Source of the DNA: Pseudomonas viridiflava
Lineage (GTDB): Bacteria > Pseudomonadota > Gammaproteobacteria > Pseudomonadales > Pseudomonadaceae
Assembly (NCBI RefSeq): GCF_900590885.1
Contig: NZ_UUON01000022.1
Location: 1-64,000 of the forward strand
DNA: 64,000 nt
Reading direction: 5' to 3'
A model generated the notes under the pieces. The model searched no databases and was not told the origin of the DNA. It saw nothing but the letters and a program-made list of their open reading frames with translations. This document shows positions 1 to 7,792 of the stretch, piece after piece. Every line of letters starts with the position of its first letter. Position 1 is the first letter of the stretch. A program made the translations under genes and the position numbers.

Positions 1-208
1 GGCAGGGATGCCGGTTTAGCCGCCCCGCGCCATGGATGGCGCGTGGCGGCGGCCCCCCACATCACTGTCGGATTACGGGCATGCCGAGCCTAGGCGAGGC
101 ACCGAGTGGTGGGGCGAGGACCTTTTGGTTATTTTTGGGTCCTTCCAAAAGTGACCCGCTGTAAGAGCGGAACCATAGGCGGCCGTTACCCAAATAACGG
201 ATATGTAC
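1..208 (+). repeat. Long dispersed intergenic repeat, copy 1
   Basis: This stretch has no credible gene. Its first 117 bases are identical to positions 61873-61989, and the similarity continues with substitutions and a 2-base indel to a shared end, GGATATGTAC. It contains several hairpin-forming parts, such as GGCAGGGATGCCGG and GCGCCATGGATGGCGC, followed by CCGCTGTAAGAGCGG. An inverted, more diverged copy lies at 61341-61581 and an internally deleted copy at 30665-30750. The left boundary may lie outside the window. The unit encodes no transposase, so it is a non-autonomous dispersed element. Confidence 0.8.
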
Positions 209-985
209 TCAACCCCCTCGCACCCCCCGATACCCCTCATTCAACGCATACAAAATCGCACACGTCTCTGCATCCAAAACCCCACCATAATCCCGCGCCC
301 GAAAGTGCATCTGAAACGCCCGAGTTCTAAGCTCAAACGCCCGACGATTCTGCGCCGGTTTATACCCGTACCGCTGAAACGCCCGCTCCACCTCCACCTC
401 AGGCGGCAACCCGACACAAAACCGCCGCTGGTACATCGCCCGCGTCGGCTCATCAAACCACGCCCCCACCCCAGCCTCATGCAAAACGCGCCAAGGCAAC
501 CGAGGCCCAGGATCACTCTTGCGCCAGTAAGCCACATCCGAATGCCCAAGAATGTCTGCCGGCCCGATCAGCGGATAACGCCCGAGAACGTCGCGAACCA
601 ACGCAACCAACCCCTCCACCTGCGCCTGCCCATACGCAGGAAAGGTAAACACACCCGCGTCATCCCGCGCCTGATTGACGATCTCGATACCAATCGCCCG
701 ACTGTTGAGGTTATCCCGCCCGCCCCAATGGCTCGCCCCCGCATGCCACGCGCGCTGGTCCTCATTCACCAGGCGAAACACACGCAATTCGTCATATCCG
801 GCGGCGCGGTAACCAGGTTCATCGGGATCAGGCAGCAGGTAATGCGCGCTGACGCCGTTCTGCGTCAGGGTCCGCAAGGAGGACGCGAAAGGCGCTGCGG
901 TGTAATGCAGGACCACCTGGCGCACCGGCTCGCCGTTACGCTCGTTGAAATCCCGCGCAGGAAAACTCGTATCAATGACCAACAT
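209..985 (-). CDS. N-acetylmuramoyl-L-alanine amidase, AmpD/AmiD type
   Basis: This 258-residue protein of the Amidase_2 (PGRP-like) family is expected to cleave the bond between MurNAc and the stem peptide in anhydro-muropeptides or peptidoglycan, using zinc. The early motif VLHYTA supplies one zinc histidine. The later motif LGHSDVAYWRKSDPG supplies the second histidine and the aspartate. The C-terminal third (from about residue 185) looks like a small helical peptidoglycan-binding-type domain, which favours AmiD over cytosolic AmpD. No clear signal peptide or lipobox is visible. I chose the ATG at 985 because AAGGA lies 8 bases upstream; an in-frame start at 1018 lacks this and adds an unrelated leader. 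It is convergent with nothing and stands alone beside a dispersed repeat. Confidence 0.85.
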   Translation of the reverse strand: MLVIDTSFPARDFNERNGEPVRQVVLHYTAAPFASSLRTLTQNGVSAHYLLPDPDEPGYRAAGYDELRVFRLVNEDQRAWHAGASHWGGRDNLNSRAIGIEIVNQARDDAGVFTFPAYGQAQVEGLVALVRDVLGRYPLIGPADILGHSDVAYWRKSDPGPRLPWRVLHEAGVGAWFDEPTRAMYQRRFCVGLPPEVEVERAFQRYGYKPAQNRRAFELRTRAFQMHFRARDYGGVLDAETCAILYALNEGYRGVRGG

Positions 986-1035
986 CAGAACCGTCCTTTT
1001 CAATACAGGCCGAGTCATTCAGCCCGTTCAAGCAC

Positions 1036-1083
1036 AAAAAAATTACCGCCATCCTGAAGGGATAAACCCCAGGCGGGCGGTAA
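1036..1083 (-). terminator. Rho-independent terminator of the dsbRS operon
   Basis: Read on the minus strand, TTACCGCC pairs with GGCGGTAA across a loop of about 24 bases, followed by a run of seven T. It lies just after the stop of the sensor kinase gene at 1108. Confidence 0.6.
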
Positions 1084-1107
1084 CTATTTGGCACATGAAA
1101 AAAACGC

Positions 1108-2430
1108 TCAGCGCCGCAGCGGCATCCCCAGTTCGACACGCAGGCCATCGGCCTGGCTGTCGAATTTCAGCGAACAGGAACAGCGCTGCACAATCGCCTG
1201 CACGATCGCCAGCCCCAGGCCACAGCCTTCGCTGCTGCCATTGCGCCAGAAGCGCTGGGTGAGGTATTGCAGGTCTTCAGCAGAAATCTGCTTGCCGTGG
1301 TCACGCACGCGAAACACCACGGTGTCGGCGGCGGTGAATACGCTCAGCTCCACGCGGGTATCACCCGGGGTGTGGCGCAGCGCGTTATCCAGCAGGTTGC
1401 GCAAGGCCGCGACGGCCAAGGCGACCGGCATTTCCACCGGGGTTTCGCTGAGGCTGTCTGCAAGGATCAGGTCGATGCGCTGGTTATCACCAGCATTTGC
1501 GTCCTGGATCGCCAGCCGCGCGACCTGTTCGGCGCTCGATTGCAGGCCGTCGTCGAACGACAGGCTGCCTTCCACCCGCGCCAACAACAGCAACTGCTCC
1601 AGGGTCCGGTGCAGGCGGTCGGCGCCCTCTTCGGCATGGGCCAGGGACTGGTCGCGCGCCGCGCCTTCGGTCATGCGTGCGACTTGCAGGTGGGTCTTGA
1701 TCGCCGTCAGCGGGCTGCGCAGTTCATGGGCGGCGTCGCCGGTGAGGCGGCGTTCGCGCTCGATGGTCTTGGCGATGCGCTGCAGCAATTGGTTCTGGGT
1801 GTCGAGCAGCGGCTTGAGTTCACTGGGCAGCGGGTGAATCTGCAACGGTTCGAGGGAGTCGGCACTGCGGCGCATCAGCGCGTCACGCATGCGGTTGAGC
1901 GGCAGCAGGCTCTGGCCGATGCCCAGCCACAGCAGCCACAGGCAGCCCAGCAGGGCCACGCCCACCGGTACCGAGGCCGCCAACAGGATCGACAGGTTCA
2001 ACGCCTCGCGCTCCACCTGGCGGTCGGCGGTGGTAATCAGCAGGTCGCCACGGGACAGGGTGAAACTGCGCCAGCCCACGCCGTCGATGATCTGGTCGCG
2101 AAAGCCGCTCTTGCGCGACTCCAGCCCCTCTTCCGGGGTGGTGTGGCTGCGCGCCAGGATTTCACCGCGTAGCGAGCTGACCTGGCAGGCCATGCCGCCG
2201 GGCACGTTCAGTGAGTCGGTGCGCAATTGCGTGCCGCCACTCACGCTGGCCAGGCCCGGCATCTGCTCGGTCAGCCCGGCCACCATGCGCGCGGACGCCA
2301 CCAGGCGCTGGTCGAGGGAAAACATCATCTGCTTGCGCAGGTCGTTGAGCATCCAGGCCGCCGCCAGGGCCCAGATCAACACAAAAGCGGCGCCCAGCTT
2401 GAACGTCAGACGCAGGCGCAGGCTTTTCAC
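1108..2430 (-). CDS. dsbS: Sensor histidine kinase, DsbS/QseC-like
   Basis: This inner-membrane histidine kinase has 440 residues. A transmembrane helix at about residues 12-30 and a second at about 148-170 enclose a small periplasmic sensor region. A HAMP-like segment follows, then the H-box HELRSPLTAIKTHL, the N-box NLLDNALRHTP and the G2 box GCGLGLAIV. The G1 box reads RDHGKQIS, so the usual second glycine of DxGxG is Q. The start is GTG at 2430 and overlaps the regulator stop by 4 bases (GTGA), so the pair is translationally coupled. The gene name is inferred from synteny: in P. aeruginosa a kinase/regulator pair next to dsbD2/dsbE/dsbG (DsbRS) responds to copper. The ligand cannot be read from this sequence. 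Confidence 0.75.
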   Translation of the reverse strand: MKSLRLRLTFKLGAAFVLIWALAAAWMLNDLRKQMMFSLDQRLVASARMVAGLTEQMPGLASVSGGTQLRTDSLNVPGGMACQVSSLRGEILARSHTTPEEGLESRKSGFRDQIIDGVGWRSFTLSRGDLLITTADRQVEREALNLSILLAASVPVGVALLGCLWLLWLGIGQSLLPLNRMRDALMRRSADSLEPLQIHPLPSELKPLLDTQNQLLQRIAKTIERERRLTGDAAHELRSPLTAIKTHLQVARMTEGAARDQSLAHAEEGADRLHRTLEQLLLLARVEGSLSFDDGLQSSAEQVARLAIQDANAGDNQRIDLILADSLSETPVEMPVALAVAALRNLLDNALRHTPGDTRVELSVFTAADTVVFRVRDHGKQISAEDLQYLTQRFWRNGSSEGCGLGLAIVQAIVQRCSCSLKFDSQADGLRVELGMPLRR

Positions 2431-3119
2431 GAAGCGTTTTCTCCAGCATCCGGGCCAGCGTCCGCCGTGCCCAGGCGATAGCCCAGGCCGCGTACGGTTT
2501 CGACGATGCCGTTGCCCAATTTGCGCCGCAGGTGGTGGATATGCACGTTGAGCGCGTTGCTTTCCAGTTCATCGTTGAAGCCGTAGACGCTGTCCTTGAG
2601 CTGCTCGCTGGACAACACCCGGCCCTTGTTATGCAGCAAGGCCTGCAACAACGCCTGCTCACGTCGCGAGAGGTCGACCGGCTCGCCGCCAAGGAAGGTT
2701 TCGCGACTGCTCGGGTCGTAGGCCAGGCGGCCATGTTCGATCAGGTTGACGCGGCGCCCCGCCACCCGGCGCAGCAGGGTTTGCAGGCGCGCGGCGAGTT
2801 CACGCAGGTCGAACGGCTTGAGCAGGTAATCGTCGGCACCGGCTTGCAGGCCGTCGACGCGGTTGGTTACCGAATCGCGTGCGGTCAGGATCAGCACCGG
2901 AATTTCCAGGCCCTGGCTGCGCTGCTGCTGTAACAACTTGAGACCGTCCTCATCGGGCAAGCCAAGGTCGAGCACCATGATGTCGAACGTGGCCGCCTTG
3001 AGCATCGCCCGGGCGGCAGCGGCCGTGGCCACGCGCTCGACGGTAAAGCCCTGTGCGCCAAGACCGGCTACGATGCCGCTGGCGATCAGTTCGTCGTCTT
3101 CACAGACCAGTACGTGCAT
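2427..3119 (-). CDS. dsbR: OmpR-family response regulator, DsbR-like
   Basis: This 230-residue regulator has an N-terminal receiver domain (acidic pair EDDE near residues 7-10, phospho-acceptor Asp51 in MVLDLGLPDEDG, conserved Lys in LLKPFD) and a C-terminal winged helix (residues about 130-220, motifs LSRREQALLQALL and VETVRGLGYRLG). It is in the PmrA/QseB branch of the OmpR family. The ATG at 3119 has AAGGG six bases upstream. It is divergent from the dsb operon. A tandem GTTAAT repeat in the shared 170-base intergenic region is a plausible binding site. The expected role is activation of dsbD-dsbE-dsbG, inferred from synteny. Confidence 0.8.
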   Translation of the reverse strand: MHVLVCEDDELIASGIVAGLGAQGFTVERVATAAAARAMLKAATFDIMVLDLGLPDEDGLKLLQQQRSQGLEIPVLILTARDSVTNRVDGLQAGADDYLLKPFDLRELAARLQTLLRRVAGRRVNLIEHGRLAYDPSSRETFLGGEPVDLSRREQALLQALLHNKGRVLSSEQLKDSVYGFNDELESNALNVHIHHLRRKLGNGIVETVRGLGYRLGTADAGPDAGENAS

Positions 3120-3229
3120 GGTGAACCCTTCATGAAAGATGGGGGGATTAAAGGTGCCGCGGATTAAGCGCAGATTATGCCGTGAAAAGAGGCGCGCTCG
3201 GGCCTCCCCTTCACTTTAGAATAGCGCCT

Positions 3230-3251
3230 GGTTAATCATCGGTTAATCATC
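3230..3251 (+). promoter_or_regulatory. Tandem direct repeat, candidate DsbR box
   Basis: GGTTAATCATC occurs twice head to tail (3230-3240 and 3241-3251), giving GTTAAT-N5-GTTAAT with an 11-base period. This is the layout bound by PmrA/QseB-type OmpR-family regulators. It sits 44 bases before the dsbD start. Assignment to DsbR is inference. Confidence 0.5.
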
Positions 3252-3294
3252 GCCACACATTGTGTGCCTACTTGCATCGAACTAAGGCTTGACC

Positions 3295-5037
3295 ATGCGG
3301 CATCTGTTTACCTTTCTACTGGTAATGTTCGCGGGATTGGCCCAGGCCGCGCCTGGCAACCCTTTTGAGACCAAACCCGATTTCCTCCCGGTAGGTAAAG
3401 CCTTCACCTTTACCTCCGAGCGCCTGGAATCCGGCGAAACCCAGTTGTATTGGCAGATTGCCGACGGTTATTACCTGTACCAGCAACGCATGAAATTCGA
3501 CGGTCTCGCCGAAAAACCGCCGCTGCCCAAGGGCGAGGCCCATAGCGACGAGTTCTTCGGCGACCAGGAGGTGTATCGCCAGGGCCTGGAAGTGAAGATC
3601 CCCGCCGGCACCACCGGCCAGGTCAAGCTGGGCTGGCAGGGCTGCGCCGATGCAGGCCTGTGCTACCCGCCGCAGTCGATCACCGTGGACCTGGGCGGGC
3701 CATCCGTCGCCCCCACGCCAACCGCTGCCGCCGCCGGAGCGGCCGACGACCAGCAACTCGCGAAATTCCTCGGCGAAAGCAACCTGTTCTGGAGCCTGTT
3801 GGCCATGTTCGGCCTGGGCCTGCTGCTGGCCTTCCTGCCCTGCTCATTGCCGATGCTGCCCATTCTCGCCGGCCTGGTGGTCGGCAGCGGCGCGAGCCCA
3901 CGCCGAGGCTTTGCCCTCGCCGGCAGCTATGTGGTGAGTATGGCGCTGGTGTACGCCGCGTTGGGCGTGGCGGCTGCCTTGCTGGGTGGCAACTTGCAGG
4001 CGTGGCTGCAGCAACCCTGGATTCTCGGTTCTTTCGCCGCGCTGTTTATCCTGCTGTCATTGCCGATGTTCGGCTTCTTCGAGCTACAACTGCCGGCGTT
4101 CCTGCGCGACCGTCTGGATAGCCTCAGCCGCCAGCAAAGCGGTGGCAGCCTGGTGGGGGCCGGGGTCCTCGGCGCGCTGTCCGGCCTGCTGGTGGGCCCG
4201 TGCATGACCGCACCACTGGCCGGCCTGCTGCTGTACATCGCCCAGACCGGTGATGTGCTCTTCGGTGGCCTCGCCTTGTTTGCCCTGGGCATCGGCATTG
4301 GCGTGCCGCTGCTGCTGCTGGTGACCGTCGGTAACAGCGTGTTGCCCAAGTCCGGCACCTGGATGAACCTGCTCAAGGGCGTCTTCGGTTTCCTGTTCCT
4401 GGGCACTGCACTGGTGTTGATCCAGCCCCTGCTCGGCGATGCCCTGTGGGTCGGCGCCTGGGGCGCGTTGGCGGTATTGGTCGGCTACTGCGGCTGGCGG
4501 GTGGCCCGCGACACCGGTCGCGCGGCCATGCTGGTTGGCGCCGGCTCCCTGCTGCTGGGCCTCTGGGGTGGCGCATTGGTGATCGGCGCGGCGGGCGGCA
4601 GCGATGACGTGTGGCAGCCGCTGAAAGTCTACAGCGGTGCCCGCAGCGCAGGCGCACCCAGCGCCCACGAAGCCTTCACTAACGTGAACACGCCGGCAGC
4701 CCTGCAAGGTCAACTCGACGAAGCCAGGGCCCAGGGCCAATGGGTACTGCTGGACTACTACGCCGATTGGTGCCGGTCCTGCAAGATCATGGAAAAAGCC
4801 GTGTTCGGCAAACCCGAGGTCATGGCCGCCCTGAACGGCGTGCGCCTGCTGCGGGTCGACGTGACGGCAGACAATGTTGCCAGCCGTGAACTGCTGGAAC
4901 GCTACCAGATTCCCGGGCCACCCACGTTTATCTGGATCGGCCCCAACGGTGAAGAACGCCGCGCCCAACGCATCACCGGCGAGGTGGATGCCGAGGCCTT
5001 CCTGCAACGCTGGAATCAGACCCGAGAAGCCCTCTGA
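3295..5037 (+). CDS. dsbD: Thiol:disulfide interchange protein DsbD
   Basis: This 580-residue inner-membrane reductant transporter has a cleavable signal peptide (residues 1-18, ending AQA). The periplasmic alpha domain contains the Cys pair in QGCADAGLCYPP. The membrane beta domain has about eight helices, with the redox Cys in AFLPCSLPMLPI and LLVGPCMTAPLAG. The C-terminal thioredoxin-like gamma domain carries the motif DWCRSCK. Electrons pass from cytoplasmic thioredoxin to periplasmic partners such as DsbG and TlpA-like proteins, both encoded just downstream. I chose the ATG at 3295 (AAGG 7 bases upstream) over the TTG two codons earlier. The stop overlaps the next ATG by one base. Confidence 0.93.
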   Translation: MRHLFTFLLVMFAGLAQAAPGNPFETKPDFLPVGKAFTFTSERLESGETQLYWQIADGYYLYQQRMKFDGLAEKPPLPKGEAHSDEFFGDQEVYRQGLEVKIPAGTTGQVKLGWQGCADAGLCYPPQSITVDLGGPSVAPTPTAAAAGAADDQQLAKFLGESNLFWSLLAMFGLGLLLAFLPCSLPMLPILAGLVVGSGASPRRGFALAGSYVVSMALVYAALGVAAALLGGNLQAWLQQPWILGSFAALFILLSLPMFGFFELQLPAFLRDRLDSLSRQQSGGSLVGAGVLGALSGLLVGPCMTAPLAGLLLYIAQTGDVLFGGLALFALGIGIGVPLLLLVTVGNSVLPKSGTWMNLLKGVFGFLFLGTALVLIQPLLGDALWVGAWGALAVLVGYCGWRVARDTGRAAMLVGAGSLLLGLWGGALVIGAAGGSDDVWQPLKVYSGARSAGAPSAHEAFTNVNTPAALQGQLDEARAQGQWVLLDYYADWCRSCKIMEKAVFGKPEVMAALNGVRLLRVDVTADNVASRELLERYQIPGPPTFIWIGPNGEERRAQRITGEVDAEAFLQRWNQTREAL

Positions 5038-5882
5038 TGCTGACCCTGACCATCGGCACGTTCGCCATCGCCCTGAATCACATCCTGCTGATCAGCGCGC
5101 TGATTCTCGCCACCCTGGTGGGTTGGCGGGTGGCCAAGCGTGGCGGTGAGAACCCGGAATCGGTGCTGTTCAGCCTGTTCCTGCTCGGCATGCTGGTGGC
5201 GCGCATCAGCTTTGTATTGATGTATTGGAACGAGTACAGCCACGACCCGCTGCAGATGGTCGACCTGCGTGACGGCGGCTTCCTCGCCTGGCCCGGCGTG
5301 ATCGCGCTGGTGCTCGGCGCGCTGGCCTACGGCTGGCGCCGCCCTGCCCTGCGCAAACCGCTGAGTGCCGGGGTGATCACCGGGCTGGTGTTCTGGGGCC
5401 TGACCAGCGTGTCTCTGAGCCTGTACGACAAGGGCTCGCAATTGCCGGACATCAGCTTGCGCAACGCCAATGGCGAGGTGGTGCAATTGGCCGACTACAA
5501 GGGCGGCCCGTTGGTGATCAACCTCTGGGCCACCTGGTGCCCACCGTGCCGGCGCGAAATGCCGGTGCTGGAGCGCGCGCAGCACCAACGGCCCGACGTG
5601 ACCTTCCTGTTCGTCAACCAGGCCGAAAGCATGCAAAGCGTCAGCACCTTCCTGGCCACCCAGGGCCTGACCCTCGATAACGTACTGTTCGACGCCAGTG
5701 GCCGCCTAGGTCAGGCCGTGGGCTCCATGGCCCTGCCGACCACACTGTTCTACCAAGCCGACGGGCGCCTGATCAACAGCCACCTGGGCGAACTGTCCCA
5801 AGCAAGCCTGGCGCGCGCCATGGAACCCTTCGACACCGCCCCTGCAAGGAAACCGACATGCCAAGCCTCCGCCACCTGCTGA
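5037..5882 (+). CDS. Lgt-like membrane domain fused to a TlpA/DsbE-type thioredoxin
   Basis: This 281-residue protein is probably a periplasm-facing, membrane-anchored thiol-disulfide oxidoreductase. Residues about 5-130 form several hydrophobic helices. Segments such as LLGMLVARISFVLMYW and DPLQMVDLRDGGFLAWPG match the N-terminal half of prolipoprotein diacylglyceryl transferase (Lgt) in order and spacing. The family's HGG motif is absent, with AWPG in its place, so transferase activity is unlikely. Residues about 135-265 are a TlpA/DsbE thioredoxin domain with the active site WATWCPPCRRE and a cis-proline segment at ALPTTLF. It starts inside the dsbD stop (TGATG) and overlaps the dsbG start by 25 bases. 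DsbD is therefore the likely reductant. In P. aeruginosa the equivalent gene is called dsbE. Confidence 0.8.
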   Translation: MLTLTIGTFAIALNHILLISALILATLVGWRVAKRGGENPESVLFSLFLLGMLVARISFVLMYWNEYSHDPLQMVDLRDGGFLAWPGVIALVLGALAYGWRRPALRKPLSAGVITGLVFWGLTSVSLSLYDKGSQLPDISLRNANGEVVQLADYKGGPLVINLWATWCPPCRREMPVLERAQHQRPDVTFLFVNQAESMQSVSTFLATQGLTLDNVLFDASGRLGQAVGSMALPTTLFYQADGRLINSHLGELSQASLARAMEPFDTAPARKPTCQASATC

Positions 5883-6619
5883 CCCTGCTGCCGCTGACGC
5901 TCGCGGCTACCCTGGCCCAGGCCGAAGACTGGCCGGCACCGATCAAGCAGATCGAGGCCAAGGGTGCCAAGATCCTCGGCAAATTCGACGCCCCCAGCGG
6001 CCTCACCGGCTATGCCGCCCAATACCAGAACCGTGGCATGGCCCTGTACCTGACCGCCGACGGCAAAAGCGTACTCGCCGGCAACCTGTACGACGCCCAA
6101 GGCAACGACCTGAGCAGCGCGCCCCTGGAAAAACTGGTGTACGCGCCGATGGCCAAGCAAGTCTGGGCCAAGATGGAAAACAGCAGCTGGATCCAGGACG
6201 GCGATAAAAACGCGCCGCGTACTGTCTACCTGTTCAGTGACCCCAACTGCCCGTACTGCAACATGTTCTGGGAGCAAGCGCAGCCGTGGGTGAAGGCCGG
6301 CAAGGTGCAACTGCGCCACATCATGGTGGGAATCATCCGCGAAGACAGCCCGGGCAAGTCCGCCGCGCTGTTCGCCGCCAAAGACCCGCAAAAAGCCCTG
6401 GAAGAACACGAAGCCGCCGGCAAGGCCAGCAAGTTGCAGGCGCTGGACAAGATCCCGGCCGATATCGAGGCCAAGCTCGACGCCAATATGAAGCTGATGG
6501 ATGAGCTGGAGTTGTCGGCGACGCCGGCGATTTTCTATCTGGACGACAAGGGCGGCTTGCAGCAACAGCAAGGCGCGCCGTCGCCGGAGAAGCTGGTGAA
6601 GATCCTGGGGCCGAAGTAA
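5858..6619 (+). CDS. dsbG: Periplasmic disulfide isomerase DsbG
   Basis: This 253-residue protein has a signal peptide (residues 1-22, ending AQA), an N-terminal dimerisation domain and a C-terminal thioredoxin domain with the catalytic motif DPNCPYCNMFW, the CPYC form typical of DsbG. The cis-proline loop is at SATPAIF. It acts in the periplasm as isomerase or sulfenic-acid reductase and is kept reduced by DsbD. AAGGA precedes the ATG at 5858. The start lies inside the preceding gene, so the three dsb genes form one operon, closed by the terminator at 6644. Confidence 0.9.
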   Translation: MPSLRHLLTLLPLTLAATLAQAEDWPAPIKQIEAKGAKILGKFDAPSGLTGYAAQYQNRGMALYLTADGKSVLAGNLYDAQGNDLSSAPLEKLVYAPMAKQVWAKMENSSWIQDGDKNAPRTVYLFSDPNCPYCNMFWEQAQPWVKAGKVQLRHIMVGIIREDSPGKSAALFAAKDPQKALEEHEAAGKASKLQALDKIPADIEAKLDANMKLMDELELSATPAIFYLDDKGGLQQQQGAPSPEKLVKILGPK

Positions 6620-6643
6620 CCCGCCCTTTTACGCTCGAACAAG

Positions 6644-6672
6644 AACGCCCGCCTGAACGCGGGCGTTTTTAT
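6644..6672 (+). terminator. Rho-independent terminator of the dsb operon
   Basis: A perfect 9-bp stem AACGCCCGC / GCGGGCGTT with a 6-base loop is followed by five T. It lies 25 bases after the dsbG stop. Confidence 0.85.
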
Positions 6673-6684
6673 TCAGGGGTCGGG

Positions 6685-7707
6685 TCAAACGCTTTCCACC
6701 AGGAAATCATCCATGTACCAATCGTTACCATTCCCTGATGTTTCATGGCTGCAGAGGTCCAGCAGGACCGGGGCCGCGCCCGCCACAAAGGTGAAGCTCA
6801 GGGTATGCCAGTCAACCCCCACGACGTTCAGCACCGGCGTTTTATCCACCGAGTCCTGACGCAGCGTCAACTTTGGTGTCTCGTAGAGATCGCCATCGCG
6901 CCGGACCTTGACGGAAAATCGATAGGTGTCGCCGCTGTAGAGGTCATCGAATACCCGCTGCAGAATCGGCCCTGCGTTTCTCTGCGAGAAGGAGTAATCC
7001 CTTGCCGAATAACCGGCTTTACCATCGGGGCCTTTGGCCAAGGATACAATCGTGATATCCCGCGGATCAGGCGCCCCCGAGCCAATGGTCCAGCGGCCCA
7101 ACGTCTGGTCGTTGAAGTCGGTCAGGTCGCGATAAGGTTTGCGCAGCGTCACCTTCAACGCGGGGCACACAACCAGCGGGCCGTTTTCACCGCACGCATC
7201 CACACGGGTCTTGAGTTCAAAGGTCAACGTGGCGTGGTCGGGGAATTTCTCCAGCTCCTTACGGGGAATTGCTCGCGACAGGCCATTTTTCACGTCGGTG
7301 GCGGTAAGCGATTTATTCGCAATCAAGGCGAATGTGTAGGCAGACCCATCCTTGAGGGTGCCCTTGCAATCCAGCCAAACGTTGTGCCGGGCTTCCATGA
7401 ACGCCCATTTTTTTACAATGACCGTGGCGTCTCCCACAAAGGTACGCAAATCCAGGACGCCGCTCTTTGCCTCACGCACTTTCGGCGTGGGCAGCTGCGC
7501 AGGGACGTTGAAGTTCAGGTCAGTGATCACCTCACACACCCGGGTAACGGTACGTCTGACGGTAACCGTGCGGGTGACCCCGGGGTGGTCCAGCTCCCCG
7601 GGGTTGACGTCAGGTGATACGGAACCGCTCGAAGAGGTCGTTTTGGCCACGGTAAAGTCTCCGGTGCAAGGTAGATAGAAATCAGCCACAACACTGGAGT
7701 TATTCAA
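6685..7707 (-). CDS. Hypothetical Ig-like/jelly-roll protein, possibly 5'-truncated
   Basis: I do not recognise a named family. The 340-residue product begins at TTG 7707 (no ATG alternative nearby) without a convincing Shine-Dalgarno sequence or signal peptide. Residues about 60-160 are beta-rich and Ig-like (LPTPKVREAKSG then alternating hydrophobics). Residues about 200-340 resemble a galactose-binding jelly-roll fold, ending in DWYMDDFLVE. Similar C-terminal halves occur, from memory, in much longer multi-Ig surface proteins of fluorescent pseudomonads, so this may be the surviving 3' part of one. Its codon use looks less GC-biased than its neighbours, which suggests transfer. It is convergent with dsbG and lies downstream of pvdL in the same direction. 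Confidence 0.5.
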   Translation of the reverse strand: MNNSSVVADFYLPCTGDFTVAKTTSSSGSVSPDVNPGELDHPGVTRTVTVRRTVTRVCEVITDLNFNVPAQLPTPKVREAKSGVLDLRTFVGDATVIVKKWAFMEARHNVWLDCKGTLKDGSAYTFALIANKSLTATDVKNGLSRAIPRKELEKFPDHATLTFELKTRVDACGENGPLVVCPALKVTLRKPYRDLTDFNDQTLGRWTIGSGAPDPRDITIVSLAKGPDGKAGYSARDYSFSQRNAGPILQRVFDDLYSGDTYRFSVKVRRDGDLYETPKLTLRQDSVDKTPVLNVVGVDWHTLSFTFVAGAAPVLLDLCSHETSGNGNDWYMDDFLVESV

Positions 7708-7726
7708 TGCCCGGGCGGCAGGACCT

Positions 7727-7749
7727 GGCTACTGTCAAAGTTGACAGGT
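7727..7749. repeat. Palindromic short repeat, copy A
   Basis: CTGTCAAAGTTGACAG (7732-7747) is a perfect palindrome (7+2+7). With its flanks GGCTA and GT it recurs at 54255-54277 with a single mismatch. Both copies lie 30-50 bases downstream of a minus-strand gene. The two-base centre does not suit an RNA hairpin, so a protein-binding site or dispersed element is more likely. Confidence 0.6.
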
Positions 7750-7792
7750 TTGTGCCAAAAATCCGGCTTCCCGACCAATGGTTACAGCGCCC

